A DNA stretch of 57,782 bases from Oceanospirillum beijerinckii DSM 7166 (GTDB lineage: Bacteria; Pseudomonadota; Gammaproteobacteria; Pseudomonadales; Halomonadaceae). Under the pieces are notes generated by a model that was not told the origin of the DNA, made no database searches, and saw nothing but the letters and a program-made list of their open reading frames with translations. This document shows, piece by piece, positions 1 through 8,183 of this stretch (its first letter is position 1; every line of letters starts with the position of its first letter). The stretch lies in assembly GCF_000422425.1 (NCBI RefSeq), contig NZ_AULT01000044.1, positions 1 to 57,782 on the forward strand. Reading direction: 5' to 3'. A program made the translations under genes and the position numbers.

Positions 1-269
1 AAGACCGTCGCCTTTTTTAAGATATCTTTCTCCATCTCAAGACGACGCACCAGCTCTTTCAGGCGACGGATTTCCAGCTGTTCATCTGTTAGCTTACCAT
101 TGCCCCGAAAGGCCTGTTCATCCTGAGCCTGATGCTCTTTGATCCAGCGTCTGAGCAGATTGTCATTGATCTCAAGACTTCTGGCTGCTTCAGCGACTTT
201 ATAATCCTGTTCGAGTACCAATGAAATGGCATCCAGCTTAAATTCTTTGGTGTAACTTTTTCTGGTCAT
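1..269 (-). CDS. IS3-family transposase OrfA (partial, cut by window edge)
   Basis: This is the 5' part of an IS3-family orfA, the small helix-turn-helix protein that binds the element's ends. The reading frame begins at the ATG at 267-269 and starts MTRKSYTKEFKLDAISLVLE, followed by a helix-turn-helix (EAARSLEINDNLLRRWIKEH) and a leucine-zipper-like segment rich in E, L and K. A purine-rich GGAGAG lies just upstream of the ATG as ribosome binding site. The frame is still open at position 1, so the end and the orfB integrase lie outside the window. The element has landed in the neighbouring RAYT gene. Family assignment rests on the recognisable OrfA sequence style. Confidence 0.85.
   Translation of the reverse strand, partial: MTRKSYTKEFKLDAISLVLEQDYKVAEAARSLEINDNLLRRWIKEHQAQDEQAFRGNGKLTDEQLEIRRLKELVRRLEMEKDILKKATV
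12..18 (-). promoter_or_regulatory. Candidate -1 frameshift site of the IS3-like element
   Basis: On the minus strand the sequence reads TTA AAA AAG in the orfA frame, giving the slippery heptamer A_AAA_AAG near the end of orfA. IS3-family elements commonly use such a site to make the OrfAB fusion transposase. The downstream orfB frame lies beyond the window, so the role is inferred. Confidence 0.55.
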
Positions 270-669
270 TATTTTCTCTCCAGTTAATGGAATTATCCTT
301 AACTGGACTGGTTACATCTATTAGACCACCCCACTCTCCCCGCTGGTAACGCTGAACTAAGATCGGCCCCTTAAACAAAATCTGCCAACGTGTAATCACC
401 TCATCAATAGACCAGCTTTCAGCCTCTGACTGATTGATATATAAAACAAGGTGGTAGTGATTAGACATGATGGCGTAAGCACAGATATCGACTGCAAACA
501 TCTGATCTAACAGCGTCAAACGCTCCACAATCCACTGCCGACGATGCTCAAATGACTGACCTGAAAACTCATCCCCACCACATAAAAACGCCCGCCGAAC
601 ACAGCGAGCGATACAGTGGTAATAAGGGGTATCCGAAGCACAAATCTGTTCTTGCCGAGCACGGGTCAT
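238..669 (-). pseudogene. REP-associated tyrosine transposase (RAYT, Y1_Tnp), truncated by the IS
   Basis: This is the N-terminal part of an IS200/IS605-like single-tyrosine (HUH) transposase of the RAYT group, enzymes linked to the spread of REP palindromes. The ATG at 669 (MTRARQEQICASD) is preceded by GGAGGAGG; an ATG 24 nt upstream is less likely. Family marks are YHCIARCVRRAFLCG and the HUH pair in MSNHYHLVLY. Recognisable RAYT sequence runs to about residue 110 (KGPILVQRYQRGE, near 340); after that the frame runs on into IS DNA and stops at 238, so the part carrying the catalytic tyrosine is missing. It is almost certainly inactive as it stands. Confidence 0.8.
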
Positions 670-816
670 AACCGCCTCCTCCATGAGTAGCATTAATCTT
701 TGTATGGATTAAGCGTAGTCGGCAATTTCAGAAATCACTAATTTAATTTTGTGGGTGTCCCCCTTTTACTCCCTAATACTCCCCCTAACATGTATCCGTT
801 TTAAGCAAATCTGAGA

Positions 817-1788
817 TTACGAAAAGACCTGCTCCAACGTTTTAGCATCCAGAAAATGATCTTCATATTTGTGTAACTCTTGAGAGGAAGCCGACTGTAA
901 CTTTTCAACAGCCCAATTCGGTAACTCACCGAATTTTTTTGTTAGTAAGCGATGGATTACCTTATATTCACCCTCATGCATTGCCTTATCAGCAATTTGG
1001 CGCTCCCACTCATCTATTCGATTAGCCAACACAGTATGCACCTCGTAAAAATCATTGATATCAGAAATGGGATTCTCTCTGGGATTCAGACCCAACCGCT
1101 CCTTTCTGATAAAACTCTTATACAGCCAACTGGCAAAATCCTTTTTCAATTCATGCTGATCACTGCTCAACAGCTGACCTGTAAATTCTGAGTATACCCG
1201 ATGCCACTCTTGTAGATCTTTGACATGTTCAAGCTTAAACAGTGCCACCACCAGATTCTGTATACTTTTTGGTATCTGATTATTATCGACAATAGCGCCC
1301 TCGTCTAACAACAGATAGTGCACATCGGGACTGTATCTAAGCAGAGAGGGAGGAATATCCTGATCCAGCAAGTCTTTAACCTGTGTCGCTGCCTTCCATC
1401 GCTTGTCGCCATTATAAAGCACCAGAGGTAACACAGGAGGGAGCTTAGCGTTTTTGCCTAACAGCTTCTGATTAGCTAGATCCTGATAGAGCAAGGCAAT
1501 ATAGCCCATCATGCGAACAGCCATTAGCGGATCAACAGAGCTTTGAAACTCCAAAAGGATATACAAATAAAGCCACTTATCCTGAAACTTTACCCGCCAG
1601 ATAACATCATCTTCCCGTTCACGAAATTCCTTAGTGATAAAGCTGCTATCGACCTTCTGTAGGCTACTGAAGTCCAACTGCGTGACCCAATCCTCATCGA
1701 CAAATGTCTGTAGTAACTGAGTAACCATCTCCGCATGGGAGAAAAGCCGCTTATAACTATGATCATGAGGCGTATCCTTGCCAGTCAT
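817..1788 (-). CDS. Rpn-family recombination-promoting nuclease / putative transposase (DUF4351 C-terminus)
   Basis: The 323-residue product resembles the Rpn (RpnA-E) PD-(D/E)XK nucleases, which in E. coli promote RecA-independent recombination. The nuclease core is at the N-terminus: HSYKRLFSH at residues 10-18, an acidic EREDD segment ending at D61, and E80-F-Q82 in LLEFQS, fitting the D...E-x-Q pattern. A long helical middle is followed by a DUF4351-like end (residues about 277-322: HRLLTKKFGELP). The ATG at 1788 lies only 3 nt after the stop of a truncated RAYT reading frame (1792-1935), so the gene could be translated by coupling with that remnant. It is bracketed by direct copies of RAYT 5' sequence, which suggests it moved or was captured with that element. 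Confidence 0.85.
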   Translation of the reverse strand: MTGKDTPHDHSYKRLFSHAEMVTQLLQTFVDEDWVTQLDFSSLQKVDSSFITKEFREREDDVIWRVKFQDKWLYLYILLEFQSSVDPLMAVRMMGYIALLYQDLANQKLLGKNAKLPPVLPLVLYNGDKRWKAATQVKDLLDQDIPPSLLRYSPDVHYLLLDEGAIVDNNQIPKSIQNLVVALFKLEHVKDLQEWHRVYSEFTGQLLSSDQHELKKDFASWLYKSFIRKERLGLNPRENPISDINDFYEVHTVLANRIDEWERQIADKAMHEGEYKVIHRLLTKKFGELPNWAVEKLQSASSQELHKYEDHFLDAKTLEQVFS

Positions 1789-1791
1789 CCG

Positions 1792-2030
1792 TTAACTTCT
1801 CCACTGCCGATGCTCAAATGACAGATCTAAGAACTCATCCTCACCACACAAAAACGCCCGCCGAACACAGCGAGCGATACAGTGGTAATAAGGGGTATCC
1901 GATGGACAAATCTGTTCTTGCCGAGCACGGGTCATAACCGCCTACTCCATGAGTGACCTTAATCCTTGTATGGACTAAACGTAGTCAGCAAATTCAGAGG
2001 TTGCTAATTTTATGGGTGTTCTCTTTTGCT
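1792..2030 (-). pseudogene. Second, truncated copy of the RAYT 5' end (copy B)
   Basis: This stretch repeats the RAYT gene start and its upstream flank with scattered substitutions. An ATG at 1935 opens a 47-codon frame (MTRARQEQICPSDTPYYHCI...) that ends at TAA 1792-1794, where it departs from the RAYT sequence. The flank (about 1950-2025) matches 690-768 less closely than copy C does. It works today at most as a leader for the rpn gene that follows it. Confidence 0.75.
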
Positions 2031-2033
2031 GTC

Positions 2034-2167
2034 TGAAGCACAAATCTGTTCTTGCCGAGCACGGATCATAACCGCCTCCTCTATGAGTGGCCTTAATCTT
2101 TATATGGATTAAGCGTAGTCGGCAAATTCAGAAATCACTAATTTAATTTTGTGGGTGTCCCCTTTTG
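2034..2167 (-). pseudogene. Third, shorter copy of the RAYT 5' end (copy C)
   Basis: A further repeat of the RAYT upstream flank and about the first 13 codons (MIRARQEQICASD) is joined head to tail with copy B. The flank, including the AATTTTGTGGGTGTCCCC segment at about 2144-2161, is nearly identical to that at 744-762 in front of the first copy. It carries no usable gene. Confidence 0.7.
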
Positions 2168-2223
2168 CGTTTAATATTATCACTATAAGGCACCTGTTAA
2201 TCGGACATTCCTGATTTAGGGCG

Positions 2224-5200
2224 TCATAATATGTTCTCTCGTGACATATACCCGACGACAGAACCCTTCTCTACCAAGAACTCCAATATTACCAAAATCT
2301 CTTCTTTCAATTGCTTTGTCCTTCGAATTTTTTCACGCTCTTTGTAGATATACTTTCTGACGAGACTTTCTAGGTAATAAACTGTATTGGCTTCGAGTTT
2401 GGCTTCCCACAATCCTTCGTTGCTAGTCAACATTTCAGACAACCAGGCTATACCGGGATTGAGATACCGACTAGCGACGTTATTCAGCGATTTAGCCAGA
2501 GCGTACAACGTTGATGGGCAATGACCAATATTCTTGGCTATTTTTGAGAAAAATTGGTTATTGCTATCTTTGAATGTATGCCAATCAGTAGCTGTTTCTT
2601 TCCAAGGAACTCGTGCAAATAAATAGCTTTCTATAATTCTATCCACATGCCAGTATCCACCCCCATCCTTACACAGATTAACCATCTTCTCTAAAAATAG
2701 ATTCCAGACCTTCCAGAAATTATCGTAAGTATCCAACCTATCTTCAGCTAAAATTAATTCGTTAAATAAATCCGCGATAGGCTCTGATCCGTTGAAGTCA
2801 TCAAGAAATGGTTTCAAATAATTGGGAATGTCTTGCTCTGAAGCATTAAGAACAAAATACGCAAACCTTTCCAGAAAGGCATGGCGGACTGAATAGTCTA
2901 TTTTATCTTCTCGCTCACGAGATAACAGAGGAGCTGCAAATGTGGCGATTACGGATAATGCAATCTGTTTATGTATAGCATTGTCCGTTTTCATGGGAAT
3001 CAATTGAAAACCCGTATTTAATATATGTAGATCAGTTTTATCCAGCTCCTTTAAGTCATCTATCGAAACCGTATTCCCGATTACTTTTTGCAGGTCGTGT
3101 TCATACTCCTTGAAGAAATTCTCGCTGAACTTTTGTTCGTCAATCTCATAGACTCCTTTTTCGTAGCCCTCATTGCGAAGTTTTATTCTCAATCCTTCAT
3201 ACTTTGGTTTGAGCATAAAATATCCAATCAACAGAGACTGCATATCTAAAAAATGGTCATTCCATAACTTATGAATCGCCATACTAGGATAGATGGAATA
3301 CTTACCCCCTCCCATACCAATAGGGTGATCATCAAACAATGTTAGGAGTAATAATACCTTGATGCCATCCCTTTCCGTCGGAAAATTCTGAAACACTACT
3401 GGCAGTGCTGAAATGGCCGACGTGGTTCCGTCTGATATCTGATATTGGTAATTAGGCATCAGTGGAATCTGCGAATACTCCAAAATAATATCTTTACAGT
3501 ATTCTCTCTCTTCTTCGGAAAGCTGATTGAAATAATCAATAGTCAGGATGGAGCAAACATCCGCCGGTATGGCACTATTAAATAGATTGAAACTTTCATC
3601 AGCATCCGAATTGAGCCTCTCGATTATTTCCTTAGCTTCTTTTAAGGCTAGTTGAGGGTTCTTCTCGTACTGCTCATATTGTTTATAGCGTTCGTCCTTG
3701 TCCTTTCTATAGCTTGCCCATAACTTCAGAGAAGTGTATCTCATCGGCTCGGAACTCTTCTTTAATGATGCTTCACTGTACTCCTTGAGCTTAGAATCAA
3801 TTTCAGGATTAAAAGATATCTCGATTCCCCCTTCTTTCTCTTCGGTGGAAACCTTCATCTTTCGTCGATCCATCCTCGCTAGGAAAAGCCTCCAGGTCTT
3901 ATCGGCCCCGGTTTCCTGGCCTTCATCTGGAAGCTGGCTATAGTATTTGTCAAAGATACCCCATAAAACCTTCTGCCTTTTCTCAGCTTCTTCCTCAGAT
4001 GTATCCTCACTTCTGAAAACCTGGTAACTCAAAGCAAGCTGTTCAAGAGATTTTTTTCTGTGAGGATCATCGCAAGCCTTTATTCTGTTTTGTTCATGGA
4101 GAGCATTCTTGTAGTTTGCGCCTCCAAAACCATCTCTCAGCGAGATAAGTGAGCTCTTGTGTGATTGATCCAGCACCAATCTATTCGTGTCAAAATGGAA
4201 GAAATCCTTTGTCTGGAAAAGTATTTTAGCGACATTAAACGTCTTCTCTGGGTAAGCCAGGACAATGCTTGTCACCACTGCTGAAATGGATGCTGATTTA
4301 GTATTACGCAGAAGATAAAGAAGCCAGCGTTCCAGTATTTCGGAATCCACGTCTTTCCAGTGCTCAAGAAAAAACTTTTCTAAGGCCATGTGAATAGATG
4401 AAAGCAAGTGGGTGGAAACCTGTGTTCCTCGATACGAACACCATAACCGGTTGCATATATATTGCTTGACAAACCCCCCCTCTCCGATAAACACATCAAT
4501 TTCTTCTATTTCATTTCCCGCAAGGCGAGAGTGAGCAAAACATTCCGTTGTCTTATTTGTAAAATCTACAATGAAGTCGATGGTTTTTTTTAGCGCTGAC
4601 TGTAGCAACCAATAGATGGGGGTCTGATACGGACTTTCAGGAAAGTAATCGTGATGAGAACCACTCAGGCAAAACTCATCTTCAACGTCCATCCTACTAT
4701 AAAAACTTCCGTTTTTTTGAGGCTGACGATACCAAAACAGATCAGCAATCTGTAAGACATGTTCTGGAAGAGTTATCCAGACAGGCTGAGCATCCATGTC
4801 GGTCAGGATTGCTTTCATTAAATCGCAAAATGGATCTCTATGATTGTTCCATCGATTTTTTATAACATCTCCGAATATTTCTTCAATCTCCGGTTTAATC
4901 ATGCCTGCCCCGTGGAGGATAGTTTGTAATAAATTTTCCTTATGGTCTCCCCGAGACAAATAGACATCCTCTTCGATGGTCCATTGATAATACCTAAGAG
5001 CGATCAGGCTAGATAACCGGGTCGTCTCACCCTCTTTGGATTTTTTGTTCCATTCATGAATCACCGGCAATACGTAGTTGATATTTTTGACACCTATCTC
5101 GTCTAAATTATCGTAGATGAAACGAATCGCGCTCTGCCAGCCCATTCCCTTTGGCTTGGTCAGCACATATTTAATGGAAAGAAGGTTTGAGTCATTAACT

Positions 5201-6930
5201 CCCAGTATTTTTAGAATGTCATAATCAACTTCCATGCAAGCCAGCCTTAGCAAGAAGGTCAGTCTTTTTAACAATCTCTGATCGTTACTAATCAAATCTC
5301 CCTTGAACGATTCAAAAACTGTTTCTGAATGATTGGAAAGCAAGACTGATATCCATAGCTCATCTTTCCAAAAGTTGGAGATGTCATCACTCTGAATTAC
5401 TTCAACTATAAATTGCCTTATGGACTCCCAATCGAATAGCAAACGTTCTGACACCCAATTTCTAAAACTGCGACGGACTGGCAGAGATGCTCCAATCTTT
5501 TCAAAGAAATCCTTGTTGTTCACCTTGCGTATGTATTCGACGGCAATCTTCTTTTCTAACGCCCATTCCTCGTAAATATCATGTGTAATAAAGTGGCCAG
5601 CTGTCTCATAGCCAAGAATTCCGTCATTGACCAACGCATCTAAAACTTTCGAATCGCAGGATGGGGTGACAAAGAATTGCCCCTCACCAGCCCTCTGAAA
5701 AGCCGTTGATAAGAAACATTGTTCTCTGGCCGGATTCGTTTTAACAACTATCCTGTTCCATAGCTTTTCTTTGAAATTCACATAGTCGATATTCTCGCCG
5801 GTATAGAACCTTAAATATTCGCACAGATAGAAAGGATTTGTGATCAACTCCAACAACCTCACATCTTTAGGAAGGTTGAAACCATTTGCATGTGCTATTT
5901 CTGATAATTCTTTCTGACTCAGATTGCCTATACTAAAGTTGCTTGGTCTTATCTTATAGATATCAACAAAGTCATAATTCAAATCTGACAAATAGTTGTT
6001 TCTAGTAGTGAAGATTATTTTCCAATTATCTTTTATTAAAATCGTTAGGAATTCCTTAAAAGGATCTGTGTTGGTCAAGTCCAAAAGCTTTTCAGCAGAA
6101 TCAACCACTATGATTTTGTGTGTTTCCTTTCGGTGAGCGGCCGAAAAACCCTCTAAGCTATATTCCTTAAATAGGTCATTAATACAGTCCTTATTGAATT
6201 CGCTAGCCTTAAAGACATAAAAAGGAATACTATCCTTCTCTTTTTCATGAAGCTTCTTGATGACCGCTGTTTTCCCAGCACCGCCCACGCCGCTTACGAT
6301 GAGAATCTGTTTTTGATCCAGGTTTTTACGCAGACTCTCTAAGAGATAAGATCTGTCTATCTCGATCTTTTTATCGTTGAAACCCATATCAGTTTGAATT
6401 TCATTCAGCACATTTGATGTGTGCCTCTGCTTCTCTTCCAATAGATCAAAGATGCTTTTATCTGGGGAGAAAAAGTGTTTTGCAAATGTCTCATTCTCAA
6501 CTGTTACAAATGGAGACTCAAAAAAGCTTGCTGTTCTCCACTCTATCTCTATGCCTGATGCTTTTGCTGTATTTTCGACTTCTTTCTTGGTCTTTGAATC
6601 ACTTTCCTTCTTACCTTGTCCCCATTCCTGGTTGGTGTAGAAAATGATCTTGGTTAGGCCTGGATAATTCTTTTTGCTTTTTGCAACCATCCCTATCAGC
6701 TCAGACTTATTGTCTGACAACTTAGTGTCATAGAATTTTGATTGCCAGCCGACTACTTCATGGCCCTTGGTAATCGGATTTGTCTCTATTCCAGATTGGT
6801 TTTTATATCTAAAAATACCAGCCGGAACCTTAAATTCTTGACAGAAAAGTGAATAGCAGAACCACTCAAAATTCGATTGAGGATTTTCACTAAACTTAGC
6901 TTTAAAAACATCCCAATTTGGCTTAATCAC
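2224..6930 (-). CDS. Predicted nuclease-STAND NTPase, candidate anti-phage (Avs-like) protein
   Basis: A very large protein of 1568 residues starting at a GTG (MIKPNWDVFK), with AGAGAAAG upstream. Residues 1-150 look like a PD-(D/E)XK nuclease: E49 followed by GWQSK at 61-65, then a beta-strand (KIIFYTNQ). A P-loop NTPase follows: Walker A GVGGAGKT at 214-221, Walker B IIVVDSAE at 273-280, and IIFTTRN at about 305-311, the arrangement of STAND ATPases. The remaining 1200 residues are mostly helical and could be a target sensor. Family knowledge: Avs-type STAND proteins recognise phage proteins and then activate an N-terminal effector such as a nuclease. The exact Avs type cannot be told by eye. 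The gene begins 130 bp behind an attC-like integron site, and no partner gene is beside it. Confidence 0.7.
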   Translation of the reverse strand: MIKPNWDVFKAKFSENPQSNFEWFCYSLFCQEFKVPAGIFRYKNQSGIETNPITKGHEVVGWQSKFYDTKLSDNKSELIGMVAKSKKNYPGLTKIIFYTNQEWGQGKKESDSKTKKEVENTAKASGIEIEWRTASFFESPFVTVENETFAKHFFSPDKSIFDLLEEKQRHTSNVLNEIQTDMGFNDKKIEIDRSYLLESLRKNLDQKQILIVSGVGGAGKTAVIKKLHEKEKDSIPFYVFKASEFNKDCINDLFKEYSLEGFSAAHRKETHKIIVVDSAEKLLDLTNTDPFKEFLTILIKDNWKIIFTTRNNYLSDLNYDFVDIYKIRPSNFSIGNLSQKELSEIAHANGFNLPKDVRLLELITNPFYLCEYLRFYTGENIDYVNFKEKLWNRIVVKTNPAREQCFLSTAFQRAGEGQFFVTPSCDSKVLDALVNDGILGYETAGHFITHDIYEEWALEKKIAVEYIRKVNNKDFFEKIGASLPVRRSFRNWVSERLLFDWESIRQFIVEVIQSDDISNFWKDELWISVLLSNHSETVFESFKGDLISNDQRLLKRLTFLLRLACMEVDYDILKILGVNDSNLLSIKYVLTKPKGMGWQSAIRFIYDNLDEIGVKNINYVLPVIHEWNKKSKEGETTRLSSLIALRYYQWTIEEDVYLSRGDHKENLLQTILHGAGMIKPEIEEIFGDVIKNRWNNHRDPFCDLMKAILTDMDAQPVWITLPEHVLQIADLFWYRQPQKNGSFYSRMDVEDEFCLSGSHHDYFPESPYQTPIYWLLQSALKKTIDFIVDFTNKTTECFAHSRLAGNEIEEIDVFIGEGGFVKQYICNRLWCSYRGTQVSTHLLSSIHMALEKFFLEHWKDVDSEILERWLLYLLRNTKSASISAVVTSIVLAYPEKTFNVAKILFQTKDFFHFDTNRLVLDQSHKSSLISLRDGFGGANYKNALHEQNRIKACDDPHRKKSLEQLALSYQVFRSEDTSEEEAEKRQKVLWGIFDKYYSQLPDEGQETGADKTWRLFLARMDRRKMKVSTEEKEGGIEISFNPEIDSKLKEYSEASLKKSSEPMRYTSLKLWASYRKDKDERYKQYEQYEKNPQLALKEAKEIIERLNSDADESFNLFNSAIPADVCSILTIDYFNQLSEEEREYCKDIILEYSQIPLMPNYQYQISDGTTSAISALPVVFQNFPTERDGIKVLLLLTLFDDHPIGMGGGKYSIYPSMAIHKLWNDHFLDMQSLLIGYFMLKPKYEGLRIKLRNEGYEKGVYEIDEQKFSENFFKEYEHDLQKVIGNTVSIDDLKELDKTDLHILNTGFQLIPMKTDNAIHKQIALSVIATFAAPLLSREREDKIDYSVRHAFLERFAYFVLNASEQDIPNYLKPFLDDFNGSEPIADLFNELILAEDRLDTYDNFWKVWNLFLEKMVNLCKDGGGYWHVDRIIESYLFARVPWKETATDWHTFKDSNNQFFSKIAKNIGHCPSTLYALAKSLNNVASRYLNPGIAWLSEMLTSNEGLWEAKLEANTVYYLESLVRKYIYKEREKIRRTKQLKEEILVILEFLVEKGSVVGYMSRENIL

Positions 6931-7058
6931 TTAATCTTTCTCTTGACATGTCTAGGTATTTTAGAATCCCGTTAGCTATCAGAAACAGGTTATTCAGGCT
7001 GAAGAATATAATTTTCAAACGTCCGCTTAGGGTCGAAATCAGACTTACTACGACCACC

Positions 7059-7160
7059 GTATAACGCCCGCATAACGAGCAAATAATGCTTGGCTAAACT
7101 AGGAACGCAGCGACAAAAGCCAAGCGTTATTTGTCTGCGTTAATGCGCTTGTTATGCGTT
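7059..7160 (-). other. attC-like integron recombination site (site 1)
   Basis: The sequence folds into a long imperfect hairpin: GCATAACGAGC at 7070-7080 pairs with GCTTGTTATGC at 7147-7157 (one G-T), and AAATAATGCTTGGCT pairs with AGCCAAGCGTTATTT (one G-T). Read on the minus strand it begins CGCATAAC directly after a cassette stop codon and ends in GGGCGTTATAC, matching the simple-site layout (R'' ...AAC, R' GTTA...) of chromosomal integron attC sites. No integrase gene is in the window. Confidence 0.7.
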
Positions 7161-7161
7161 C

Positions 7162-7524
7162 TTATCTTTGTGGAGGGAGCCATCCATTATTCATAGCATT
7201 ATTTACAGCACCCCATTGTTGGGTTTGGTTATGTTGATAACTTGCTGCTTGATTATTGTTAGCTGCCATATTGAAATCAGTATTGTTTTGATAAACAGAT
7301 TTATCGTATTCAGTATTGTTAGTGTGAACAGTGCTATTGTATTGAGCATTAAACTCTGCCTGCCTGATCTCTTTTTCAATTAAAGCTTTATCTGTTTATT
7401 TGTCATAAGTGCTTTTCAGTTCTATGAGTTTAACATAAGCCTCTAAAAACCCATTGTTCTCAGGATTTTCGGAAATAGCTGTTTCTAAGAACTGTCTACA
7501 TTTATCAAATTCTTCAGACTTCAT
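7162..7524 (-). pseudogene. Small integron-cassette gene interrupted by an in-frame TAA
   Basis: An ATG at 7524 with GGAG upstream opens a 42-codon frame (MKSEEFDKCRQFLETAISEN...) that stops at TAA 7396-7398. The same frame then stays open for 77 more codons to TAA 7162-7164 (TDKALIEKEIRQAEFNAQYN...NNGWLPPQR). The second stop lies right at the attC-like site, as expected for the true end of a cassette gene. The downstream part is rich in N and Q. The family is not recognised. A nonsense mutation is the simplest reading; a genuine short protein ending at 7396, or readthrough, cannot be excluded. Confidence 0.6.
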
Positions 7525-7547
7525 ATTTTCTCCAATGCTCAATGAAC

Positions 7548-7611
7548 GCATAACGTAAAGCCTAACCGTCGAGCGCAGCGAAGATCGGTTATGGCGAATT
7601 GTTGGTGGGTA
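7548..7611 (-). other. attC-like integron recombination site (site 2)
   Basis: On the minus strand this reads CCAACAATTCG, then an imperfect inner hairpin (CCATAACCGA ... TCGGTTAGG), then CGTTATGC. That is the R''-L''-loop-L'-R' order of a short attC site. It lies just upstream of the small cassette gene, so the two sites bracket one cassette of about 0.5 kb. Pairing of the outer arms is weaker than at site 1. Confidence 0.55.
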
Positions 7612-7729
7612 CGATAGGCACCTATAGAAGTCAGTAGACACGTGCTTTGATCGTAAATAGCAAAAAATAAAACTGCTTTACTTTCAAGGAATTAAAAACA
7701 GAAGAGGTGGAGCAATATTCTGTTTAGGC

Positions 7730-7795
7730 CTACCGTCAGCCAAGGTGTTGATCTTATGAAACTCGTTCAAACGTCAGCACCTTGGCTGACGGTAG
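7730..7795. repeat. 18-bp perfect inverted repeat in the 540-bp gap before the LysR gene
   Basis: CTACCGTCAGCCAAGGTG at 7730-7747 is exactly inverted at 7778-7795, with a 30-nt loop. No T-run follows on either strand, so it is not a textbook terminator. It could be a mobile-element end or a cassette-array boundary. The rest of 7612-8183 is AT-rich and shows no gene. Confidence 0.6.
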
Positions 7796-8183
7796 CATGA
7801 AAGAAAAAACACGAATATTAGCCTTTCTGATATTTACTCCGTTACGGTGACACAGCTCACTTTGTACTATCCTTTATACTCAATAATCACAGTTTACACT
7901 GCACTACACTGCTGAGTATCTCCATCAACATTTTAATATCATGCATGCGTATATATTCGAAATAATAGGCATGCTCGTTATCCCAGATAATACCACTGCA
8001 CCTTATCAGGCAAATTCGAGGCATAACCCCTTGTTTATCTTGAATATCTACACATATTAACCCTGCAAAACAAGCTCCACCAGAATTTTAAAACGAGCAC
8101 AAAACGTCAATACGACAAATAAAGTCCTGTTATTTCCATAACCAATTGCCAACAGTTTCTGTCACATATCGTGCTTAGTAAAC

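Noticed and set aside
7168-7383. Plus-strand open frame of 71 codons
   Set aside because: It is the antisense of the second half of the cassette gene, starts at TTG without a ribosome site and has no family likeness.
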